Both the position numbers and the translations under genes were made by a program. Below are positions 17,776 through 24,685 of a stretch of DNA of 64,000 nucleotides, in pieces. The notes beneath the pieces are model-generated. The model made no database searches, was not told where the DNA came from, and was given only the letters and a program-made list of their open reading frames with translations. This DNA is from Cohnella abietis. Its GTDB lineage: Bacteria > Bacillota > Bacilli > Paenibacillales > Paenibacillaceae. Position 1 is the first letter of the stretch. Every line of letters starts with the position of its first letter. The DNA is taken from positions 186,001 through 250,000 of the forward strand of contig NZ_AP019400.1 of the NCBI RefSeq assembly GCF_004295585.1, read 5' to 3'.

Positions 17776-19086
17776 TTACAGTTCTGTAAGCTTCATAGCA
17801 TTCATTGGGAAAGGGTGATGGGGCAAAGTTAAATTAAAAATCGTGCCTCCAAGAGGGTTGGCTGAGACAGACAAAATCCCCCCATGCTTCTCGATAATAG
17901 ACTTAGCCAGCGGCAATCCGAGCCCGACTCCACTACCCTCCGTAGAGGAACGATAGAACTTCTTAAAAATATGCGGCAATTGCTGTGCTTCTATTCCACG
18001 ACCCTGATCCCGTACCTGTACCCGAACGAACACGGGGGTCCTTTCCAAGCTAATCGATACATTGCTGCCAATAGGGCTGTGTTCGATGGCGTTCTTCAGT
18101 AAATTCGATATTGCCTCTGCAAGCCAGTGGGGATCATGAGGAATGATCAATTCGGAGTCAGGATGCTCGATCAGCATTTCTATTTGCTTATCCTCAGCCA
18201 AACGACTGATCGATTTCACAGCTTGTTGTAAGGTGTCCATAAGTGGGACTTCCCGTAAGCTCATCTCTAAGGCCCCAGCCTCTAACCGAGCAAGCTTGAG
18301 CAAAGCTAGCGTCAGCCATTCCATTCGATCAAGTTCTCCTCTACACGTCTCCAGAAATTCTGTAGCGTGATCTGGGTCGAGCTTATCCCCCTGTAACAAT
18401 TCTATGTAGATCATTAGGGAAGCTAATGGGGTCTTTAATTGATGAGAAATATCAGCTACCGTATCTTTCAGAAAAGCTTTGTCTTGATCAAGCTGCTCAA
18501 TAGTTGCTCTCAAGCGCAGGGTCAGCTCCTGTGCTCCATTTGCTAACAGCCCTAGCTCCCCCTCATCGTACACAAAGGAAGACATAGGCTTATTATGCTT
18601 GACGGTGTCCTCCAGAGAAACCGCTAAGGTTCGGATTTGTCCTAGTAGCTTGTGATATTCTCTGAACAATAACCATGCTATCAGAGCGATGAGCACCGTA
18701 ATGCTGCTAATCAAAATCCACAAAGTGCTCCAATGATATTGCTGCAGCACAGGTAGCCAGCGGCTCTCGAATAAAGAGGCTACTCCGTAGCGCTCCATGA
18801 TTTTATGACCTTCGGCTACGGCTTCCGGGGTGGGTGCACCTTTCTCGGATAATTGTCCAAGCCACTTATCGGCCAAGTCAGGATGCTCTGAGTATAAGGT
18901 TCCAAGCATAGCTGCTTCTTTGTCCAGCCAAGTGTTCTTGAGCCTTTCGGTAGAGTAATGGCTGTACACAGCGATCAATACCACTGTTATGAGCAACGAT
19001 GAGGCTAAAATAACAGAAAGCCTCCGCACTGGGGGGTTACGCCACAATCGCGCGAGGCTGAGCTTTTCATTTTCTACACGTTCCAT
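17776..19086 (-). CDS. Sensor histidine kinase
   Basis: 436 residues. TM1 lies at about 25-43 (LSVILASSLLITVVLIAVY) and TM2 at about 120-140, flanking an extracellular loop of about 75 residues. A HAMP-like linker is followed by the H-box DISHQLKTPLASL (autophosphorylated His) and the HATPase domain with N-box NLLKNAIEHSP, G1 DQGRGI and G2 GSGVGLGLPLAKSI. It should phosphorylate the response regulator whose gene end overlaps its start by 13 bp. A gap of 108 bp separates it from the ABC genes it probably controls. Confidence 0.93.
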   Translation of the reverse strand: MERVENEKLSLARLWRNPPVRRLSVILASSLLITVVLIAVYSHYSTERLKNTWLDKEAAMLGTLYSEHPDLADKWLGQLSEKGAPTPEAVAEGHKIMERYGVASLFESRWLPVLQQYHWSTLWILISSITVLIALIAWLLFREYHKLLGQIRTLAVSLEDTVKHNKPMSSFVYDEGELGLLANGAQELTLRLRATIEQLDQDKAFLKDTVADISHQLKTPLASLMIYIELLQGDKLDPDHATEFLETCRGELDRMEWLTLALLKLARLEAGALEMSLREVPLMDTLQQAVKSISRLAEDKQIEMLIEHPDSELIIPHDPHWLAEAISNLLKNAIEHSPIGSNVSISLERTPVFVRVQVRDQGRGIEAQQLPHIFKKFYRSSTEGSGVGLGLPLAKSIIEKHGGILSVSANPLGGTIFNLTLPHHPFPMNAMKLTEL

Positions 19087-19763
19087 CGATATCCGGCTCC
19101 TCTAACCGTCACAAGCATTTGCGGGGTTTGTGGATCGTTCTCTATTTTCTCCCTAAGCCTTCGAATATTAACAGCTACAGTGTTGTCGTCAAGCACCTCA
19201 GTACCGTCCGGCCATACTTGCTGAATAATTTGATCCTTGGATAGAACGACACGGGGATGAGTCATGAACAAAGAGAGTAATCTGAACTCTGTCATGCTAA
19301 GAGGAACCTCTAGTCCTTCTTTTTCTAATCTCATTTCATTGATGTTTAGCGATAATCCTCCAGCGTTCAAATGATTTTTTACAGCATCGCGAGCGATGGG
19401 GGCTCTCCGTCTTAATACAGCATGGACACGCGATAAAAATTCCCGTAGCCGGAATGGCTTCGTAATATAATCGTCTCCTCCAAGATCCAATCCTCGAACG
19501 ATGTCGAATTCTTGGTCACTCGCTGTTAAGAAGATGATGGGAGTATCTGCGCGCTTGCGAATTTCGGTACAGAAGTCGAATCCGCTACCGTCAGGAAGCT
19601 GTACGTCTAATAGGAAAAGGTGGACCTCATTGTCTGCAACCAATGCGCGTGCATCCTTAAGGTTATACGCGCTAAGTACATGGAAACCCTCTTGCTGGAG
19701 TGTGAATTGGATACCGCGGTGAAGAGGTTCGTCATCCTCAACTAATAAAATACGAATACTCAA
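19074..19763 (-). CDS. Response regulator, OmpR/PhoB family
   Basis: 229 residues with a TTG start at 19763 (AGAGGGG 9 bases upstream). The receiver domain shows EDDE, the phospho-acceptor in FLLDVQLPDGSG, T in IFLTA and K in ITKPFRLRE. The C-terminal winged helix (about 130-228: LSMTEFRLLSLFMTHPRVVL, VLDDNTVAVNIRRLREKIE, VRGAGYRW) is of the Trans_reg_C type. First gene of the RR-HK-ABC ATPase-permease operon. The stretch upstream contains AT-rich promoter-like words but no site I can assign. Confidence 0.95.
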   Translation of the reverse strand: MSIRILLVEDDEPLHRGIQFTLQQEGFHVLSAYNLKDARALVADNEVHLFLLDVQLPDGSGFDFCTEIRKRADTPIIFLTASDQEFDIVRGLDLGGDDYITKPFRLREFLSRVHAVLRRRAPIARDAVKNHLNAGGLSLNINEMRLEKEGLEVPLSMTEFRLLSLFMTHPRVVLSKDQIIQQVWPDGTEVLDDNTVAVNIRRLREKIENDPQTPQMLVTVRGAGYRWNV

Positions 19764-19982
19764 GTCGGTTGACCCCTCTTCTGGTAATAAAATCAGCTAA
19801 ATGGGACTAGGGTAACGGGACTAAAAACCTAATTTTGTCGGAAAATAATTTAAAAATGTTTAAATCTTCTCGACAGGGTTCTACAAAAAACTGGATAATT
19901 TTATCTTATAATGAATTTAGTTCGTTTTTCCTATCGTTGTATGACAAAGTGTGACGAAATGCCTTATGAAAGGAGCGGTCAG

Positions 19983-20261
19983 ATGACTCACTTGGAGACC
20001 TCACAGTTAATACGGCGCCTCCAATTGCTACAACGTCGTCTGTGTGAAATGGCTAACGACCTGGGCAATCTGACCGATCCCGAGATTGTAGCGGTCAGTG
20101 AGGAAGCGGATCGCCTTATCATTCAGCTTCAACGCTTGCGCAAGGAAGAAGCAGAGTATCGGAAAATGTCAGAAGTATGTGCCGTCTCCGCGTTAACGGC
20201 TTCTCAACCGACGGAAGAAGTCAGTCAACAAGCAGGCACACTCCTCGTGAAGCACTCCTGA
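19983..20261 (+). CDS. Spo0E-like aspartyl-phosphate phosphatase
   Basis: 92 residues from ATG 19983, preceded by AAAGGAG at 7 bases; an upstream in-frame ATG at 19911 lacks a site. Two helices are predicted. The second carries the Spo0E-family signature in the form LTDPEIVAVSEEADRLIIQL (consensus SQxLDxLI), which inserts at the Spo0A phosphorylation site. It should dephosphorylate Spo0A-P and delay sporulation. The 3' end overlaps the convergent tadA gene by 69 bp. The motif has A in place of the usual L before D, so function is likely but not certain. Confidence 0.75.
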   Translation: MTHLETSQLIRRLQLLQRRLCEMANDLGNLTDPEIVAVSEEADRLIIQLQRLRKEEAEYRKMSEVCAVSALTASQPTEEVSQQAGTLLVKHS

Positions 20262-20654
20262 TGTCCAAGGAGAGACATGATTAAATCTTGAGTCCTGCAA
20301 TAAGTCCATTAATGTGCCAACACAGCCGGCCTTTGGATCAGATGCGCCGTAGACAACGCGTTCTACGCGCGATTGCAGGATGGCACCTGCACACATTGGA
20401 CAGGGCTCTAATGTGACATATAAGGTACAGCCTAGCAGTCGCCAAGCTTGCAGGGTTTCACTTGCTTGACGGATAGCGATCATCTCTGCATGAGCGGTTG
20501 GATCGTGGTCTCTTTCACGTAAATTGTAACCTGCACCTACAATGATGCCCTCTCGGACGATAACTGCACCTATAGGAACTTCACCTAATGCTTCGGCTAG
20601 TCTTGCTTGTTGGATCGCCTCTTTCATCCATCGTTCATCTTCTGTATTTATCAT
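20193..20654 (-). CDS. tadA: tRNA-specific adenosine deaminase TadA
   Basis: 153 residues from ATG 20654 (AAGGAG at 8 bases). It deaminates A34 of tRNA-Arg(ACG) to inosine, an essential wobble modification. The zinc-dependent cytidine-deaminase fold is complete: HAE with the catalytic Glu in DPTAHAEMIAI, and PCPMC in LEPCPMCAGAI. The length is normal. Its 3' end overlaps the 3' end of the convergent Spo0E-like gene by 69 bp. Confidence 0.95.
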   Translation of the reverse strand: MINTEDERWMKEAIQQARLAEALGEVPIGAVIVREGIIVGAGYNLRERDHDPTAHAEMIAIRQASETLQAWRLLGCTLYVTLEPCPMCAGAILQSRVERVVYGASDPKAGCVGTLMDLLQDSRFNHVSPWTSGVLHEECACLLTDFFRRLRSR

Positions 20655-20698
20655 TTTTCCTACTCCTTACCAGCGAACATGTATTCGTTGTTAACATG

Positions 20699-20749
20699 CT
20701 GTGCACAATTTTGTGGATAACTACCCGGTTATCCACAGAGTTATGCACA
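20699..20749. promoter_or_regulatory. Palindromic DnaA-box cluster
   Basis: Two perfect DnaA boxes face each other: TGTGGATAA at 20712-20720 and TTATCCACA at 20729-20737, forming a 10-bp inverted repeat with the spacer TACCCG. Two near-boxes flank them symmetrically (TGTGCACAA at about 20700 and TTATGCACA at 20741-20749). The cluster lies between the divergent tadA and GH73-type genes. In Bacillus the tadA region is close to the replication origin, so a DnaA titration or regulatory site is plausible. Confidence 0.6.
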
Positions 20750-20890
20750 TTTTTTGTTTTACCATGGGTACAACTCAATTTAATTGTATCAGGTTGGTAA
20801 ATAAGGTCAATCCGAGTGAATTTGAGAATAGAGTATAGGAGGTAGAGTAGGACAGACTGTGCTTTTAATGATCTAGGGAGGAGATGTGTG

Positions 20891-21649
20891 ATGGAATCGG
20901 TCAGTTTTGTATTTCGAAAGCATCCAGAACGGGAGCCTTCAGGAAAGCTTTCTATATTAGGAGCTTCGTGCTGCTCCGCAGAGAGGATGAATGCCTATGT
21001 CAAGAGACGCAATCCCAATGCTCCTGAGGTAGCAGAATTATATTTGCGCCAAGGAAATCGTTATGGTGTGAGAGGGGATGTGGCATACTGTCAATTGGTT
21101 CATGAATCTAGATGCTGGACATCCGAGCTTTCATTGCTATCTTGGGCACCATTAACATTATCCGAATTGAATGAGGAATCTTATATTGAAGCGCAGATGC
21201 AAATGTTATATACCTTTGCCACAGACTTAGCATTACCAGATGGTGGTGAGGGAAAGCTTAGAAGACAAATGGCTCATCTGGAGCGGGCAGGCTGGAGAGG
21301 CACTGTTCCTTGCTGGGAGGATCTGAATGGGAAATGGCCGGCATCGGGAAATCGTTATGGACAAGATATCGTGGCTATGTGGCGCAGCATGGTGGATTGG
21401 AAAGGAAAAGGAGAGGTTACAATGGATAATTCGAGAGGACAGGATATGCAGCGACCGATTTCAGCTAGGGGAAGAATAGCGGGAAGCTTGGATTGGTCGT
21501 CCTTCAGTAGTGAAGAGATGAAGTGGCTCAAGGCTCAGCAATTGCTGCCTTCTCCTGCTCCGCATCCAGACCAGAAGGTGACCTGGTCGGAGCTGGCAGT
21601 TCTGCTACGCCAATGGGAAAATCGGGGCTCAACTGCTACAATAGAATGA
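20891..21649 (+). CDS. GH73-type glucosaminidase-domain protein
   Basis: 252 residues from ATG 20891 (GGGAGGAG, 7 bases); the GTG one codon earlier is too close. Residues 25-85 (GASCCSAERMNAYVKRRNPN, then YLRQGNRYGVRGDVAYCQLV, HESR) match the start of LytG-like endo-beta-N-acetylglucosaminidases, where the Glu after VH is the likely catalytic acid. No signal peptide is visible, which is unusual for a wall hydrolase, so it may act inside the cell, for example in the forespore or on lysis. The C-terminal 60 residues look like a SLH- or helix-type module (WSSFSSEEMKWLKAQQLL). The Cys pair CC near residue 28 is odd. Confidence 0.65.
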   Translation: MESVSFVFRKHPEREPSGKLSILGASCCSAERMNAYVKRRNPNAPEVAELYLRQGNRYGVRGDVAYCQLVHESRCWTSELSLLSWAPLTLSELNEESYIEAQMQMLYTFATDLALPDGGEGKLRRQMAHLERAGWRGTVPCWEDLNGKWPASGNRYGQDIVAMWRSMVDWKGKGEVTMDNSRGQDMQRPISARGRIAGSLDWSSFSSEEMKWLKAQQLLPSPAPHPDQKVTWSELAVLLRQWENRGSTATIE

Positions 21650-21682
21650 AATACAGTTTCATCATAGAAAGAAGGATGAAGC

Positions 21683-22351
21683 ATGGCTAAAACAGCTATT
21701 GTTGCAGGAGCTACAGGACTTATCGGATCTAGTCTCTTAAATCGTCTGTTAGCAGATTCTAGATATGAGACGGTCATCGCTCTTTCTAGGAAAGCTCTGC
21801 CAATCAGCCATCCTAAGCTCAAGGTTGTTGAGGTCACTCTCGAATCCTTGCCTAGCGTGGCTCCAACGTTGGAGGCTGACGATTGGTTCTGTGCACTTGG
21901 AACGACAATTAAACAAGCAGGCTCCCAAGAAGCATTCCGCCAGGTTGATTATGAGTATCCATTAGTGCTTGGACAGCAAGCAGCAGCTTCTGGCGCCAAA
22001 CAGTTCCTGTTAGTCTCGTCCATCGGATCATCGGCATCTTCTTCTATTTTCTACAGTCGGGTTAAGGGTGAGATTGAAAGGGATTTAATCGCTCTAGCAC
22101 TGCCTAAGCTGCATGTCTTCCGTCCATCGCTGCTAGTAGGAGAACGAGCAGTAAGCAGGCGGGGAGAGTGGCTATGGGTGGCTACAATGAAGGTGTTCGA
22201 TCCCTTGCTGTGGGGCTCCCTTCGTAAGTACAGATCCATTAAAGGGGAGGATCTGGCTACTGCAATGATTCATGCTGCAAACCTGCCTAGCTCGGCGGGG
22301 GTACATATGTATCATGGTAAACAGCTGGAAGAGCTGCGTAGGGCACAATAG
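21683..22351 (+). CDS. NAD(P)-binding Rossmann-fold protein
   Basis: 222 residues. The N-terminus AIVAGATGLIGSSLLNRLL is the GxxGxxG nucleotide-binding motif of atypical short-chain dehydrogenases. The middle (CALGTTIKQAGSQEAFRQVD, FLLVSSIGS) matches the HTATIP2/YbbB-type group of NAD(P)H-binding oxidoreductases. The usual YxxxK reads YSRVKGEIE. The substrate is unknown. It lies 33 bp after the GH73-type gene, so co-transcription is likely. Confidence 0.85.
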   Translation: MAKTAIVAGATGLIGSSLLNRLLADSRYETVIALSRKALPISHPKLKVVEVTLESLPSVAPTLEADDWFCALGTTIKQAGSQEAFRQVDYEYPLVLGQQAAASGAKQFLLVSSIGSSASSSIFYSRVKGEIERDLIALALPKLHVFRPSLLVGERAVSRRGEWLWVATMKVFDPLLWGSLRKYRSIKGEDLATAMIHAANLPSSAGVHMYHGKQLEELRRAQ

Positions 22352-22371
22352 TTGGAGTCACATTATAGAAA

Positions 22372-22413
22372 AAGGAACGTCGCAGAGAAGTGACCTCTTC
22401 TGCGACGTTCCTT
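22372..22413. terminator. Bidirectional terminator
   Basis: A perfect 15-bp stem (22372-22386 / 22399-22413) lies between the convergent oxidoreductase and motB genes. Confidence 0.85.
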
Positions 22414-22422
22414 GTAATAACA

Positions 22423-23259
22423 CTACTTCTTAGCTGTTTCGCCTTCTTTGGCAATTGCAGATAACGTAATTTCTTTGCTGCCGTCCGTTGGCTCCAGATA
22501 GTTACGAAGAATAGATACCTCAACCCGCCGGTTAGTTGCGCGGCCCGCATCTGTAGTATTACTTTCAAGCGGTCGGAATTCGCCGTACCCAATAGCGCTG
22601 AAGCGCTTCGGATCGAAGGCTGAATTCTCTAATAATATTTTCATGAAATTGATCGCACGCTTGGAGCTAAGCTCCCAGTTGGACGGAAATTCAGCTGTAT
22701 TAATCGGTTGATTGTCTGTATGACCAGTAACCAAAATCTCGTAGTCAGGATACTGCTGCAGCATCTGACCGATTGCAGAGGCTAGCTTCTGCGAATCCTG
22801 TTTAATATTGGCGCTACCAGATGGGAATAAGGCATTATCCCTAATCGTAATAAGAAGCTGTGAATTATTCAATTGTGTATCCAGTGCGGAGGAAAGTCCG
22901 TTTTTCTTAATATACTTATCTAGCTGCTGCTTAAGCTCTTCTAGGTTCTGTTGCTCCTCTTGCTTAAGAGTTTCCCGGGACTTGTCTTTCCGTCCTTCAT
23001 CTCTGCGAGGGAGAGTCTGGTTAGAATTTTTCTTAAGCTTATTATCTTGTGTAAGTCCGCCATTATCAAGAATACCGATTCCCGTACTAAAGGCAGATTT
23101 GAAGGCTTGGCTCATTTCCTGTAATTTAGCCGTATTAACCGAGCTAGCGGCGAAAAGAACAATAAACAAGGCTAATAGCAACGTCATGAGATCGGAATAG
23201 GGGAGGAGCCAGGATTCGTCAATATGCTCCTCATGTGGTTCATGCCGTTTTTTGCTCAC
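22423..23259 (-). CDS. motB: Flagellar motor stator protein MotB
   Basis: 278 residues with a GTG start at 23259 (GGAGG, 9 bases). The single membrane helix LLPYSDLMTLLLALFIVLFA contains the proton-binding Asp (YSD). A flexible charged linker (KDKSRETLKQEEQQNLEELK) leads to the peptidoglycan-binding OmpA domain (LVTGHTDNQPI, RATNRRVEVSIL). Together with MotA it forms the ion channel that drives flagellar rotation. The start overlaps the end of motA by 20 bp. Confidence 0.95.
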   Translation of the reverse strand: MSKKRHEPHEEHIDESWLLPYSDLMTLLLALFIVLFAASSVNTAKLQEMSQAFKSAFSTGIGILDNGGLTQDNKLKKNSNQTLPRRDEGRKDKSRETLKQEEQQNLEELKQQLDKYIKKNGLSSALDTQLNNSQLLITIRDNALFPSGSANIKQDSQKLASAIGQMLQQYPDYEILVTGHTDNQPINTAEFPSNWELSSKRAINFMKILLENSAFDPKRFSAIGYGEFRPLESNTTDAGRATNRRVEVSILRNYLEPTDGSKEITLSAIAKEGETAKK

Positions 23260-24046
23260 GTTGCGAATCCTCCTTCTCAGCGAACGCCAACCGCTCCGTC
23301 GGTGTGAGGAACACTAGAAGTTTTTGTTGAATTGCAATAGTTGATACGCCTGATTGGATAGAGAGCAGACCTTCAACCATCATGAGCTTAAGATCAACCT
23401 CACGCTTGGAGAGACGCTTAAGCTTGTTGGCAATAGGATGCCACATAACGTAACCGGTAAATATCCCGAGCAGGGTTGCGATAAAAGCTGCGGCTACAGC
23501 ATGGGCGAGCTTCTCCATCTCGGCTAGATTTCCTAGGGCTGCGATAAGTCCGATAACCGCTCCTAGTACCCCGAGTGTCGGTGCATACATCCCTGCTTGG
23601 GAGAAGATGAGTGCTCCGCCACGATGGCGCTCTTCTGTTGCTGAGATATCTTCTAGTAGAACATCCCGTACGAAATCTTGATCATTGCCGTCAATAATCA
23701 TGCGCATGCCGCTTTTAAGGAAGTTATCTTCGATTTCGTCTACACGGGCTTCGAGTGCGAGCAAGCCCTCACGGCGGGTAATCGTTGCCCATTCCATGAA
23801 CATGCTAATCAGTTGTTGTCGTGGGAGTAGCTTTGGCTCTGCAAATATTAGCTTAAATAGCTTGGGAACCTTAGCAAGCTCCGACATAGGAAAAGCGACC
23901 ATGACGGATGCAACCGTTCCGACGAGGATGATGACATAAGCAGCCGGATTGGTGACCAAGCTTGCGAGTGGTGCTTTTTTAAGAATCATTCCGAATATCA
24001 GAGAGAAAAAACCTAGAAACAAACCAATAATAGTTGAATTTTTCAT
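23240..24046 (-). CDS. motA: Flagellar motor stator protein MotA
   Basis: 268 residues from ATG 24046 (GGGGTG just upstream; an earlier ATG at 24061 has none). Four membrane helices are visible: about 5-22, 30-50, 150-170 (PTLGVLGAVIGLIAALGNLA) and 180-203. The cytoplasmic loop carries REGLLALEARVDE, the torque-generating part that meets FliG. The PTLG(x)GAV(x)G signature of ExbB/TolQ/MotA proteins is present. First gene of the motAB operon. Confidence 0.95.
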   Translation of the reverse strand: MKNSTIIGLFLGFFSLIFGMILKKAPLASLVTNPAAYVIILVGTVASVMVAFPMSELAKVPKLFKLIFAEPKLLPRQQLISMFMEWATITRREGLLALEARVDEIEDNFLKSGMRMIIDGNDQDFVRDVLLEDISATEERHRGGALIFSQAGMYAPTLGVLGAVIGLIAALGNLAEMEKLAHAVAAAFIATLLGIFTGYVMWHPIANKLKRLSKREVDLKLMMVEGLLSIQSGVSTIAIQQKLLVFLTPTERLAFAEKEDSQREQKTA

Positions 24047-24244
24047 CGTACACCCCGGCATATGGAAGATTGTTATGTACGGATTAGGAGTTTACTCTCA
24101 CAACCGACACGATAATAGGTTTATCGACATCTGCTTGCCAAAGCTTTAGAGGATATTGGTGTTTTTCACAAATTCATAACAAGCTTATCCAATAGACAGC
24201 CCCTAGCCTGCATGTTAAGATGGCTACACAAGTGAATAAGGCGG

Positions 24245-24409
24245 AAAACAGGTGCTCGCAAGAGCTTAATAGGGAAGTCCGGTATAACTCCGGCGCGGTC
24301 CCGCCACTGTCAATGGGGAGCCAATCGGAAAAGCCACTGAAAGGTCGAAGGACCTTTGCGGGAAGGCCCGAGGAGTGAAGATCCATGAGCCAGGAAACCT
24401 ACCTGTTTT
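24245..24409 (+). ncRNA. Cobalamin (AdoCbl/B12) riboswitch
   Basis: The conserved blocks of the B12 aptamer appear in order: GGTGCTCGCAAGAGCTTAAT, AGGGAAGTCCGGT with its pairing ACTCCGG, GCGGTCCCGCCACTGT, GCCACTG, GGGAAGGC and GAGCCAGGAAACCTACCTG. P1 is closed by AAAACAGGT (24245-24253) with ACCTGTTTT (24401-24409). A terminator hairpin with a T-run lies at 24586-24616. Cobalamin binding should therefore shut off the downstream surface-protein gene at 24686, marking it as a B12-related function. Confidence 0.93.
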
Positions 24410-24585
24410 GACAAGCACCCGATTATCCTACGAGGAATAGGGGAGGTGTGGCGGCATATTGCGGGACTATCTTGAGCTATTGGGCTACTAGAGTACCGCG
24501 GCAGAGTATAAGGCTCATTCTTTCCCGTTATCGGGCGAATGGCCATCGCGCAAGTGCGCGCGTGAGCTCTGGAGCCATCACGCAG

Positions 24586-24616
24586 ACATCTTTCCAGTGG
24601 GGGAGATGTTTTTTTG
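24586..24616 (+). terminator. Riboswitch-controlled terminator
   Basis: ACATCT (24586-24591) pairs with AGATGT (24604-24609), followed by a run of T. It sits between the B12 aptamer and the start codon at 24686 and is the likely expression platform. Confidence 0.8.
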
Positions 24617-24685
24617 TTGCGCGTATTCAGGTAAGAGTAGGTTAACCTTCGCTGCAAGGCGGAGACATTCGAAGAGGAGTGTGGA

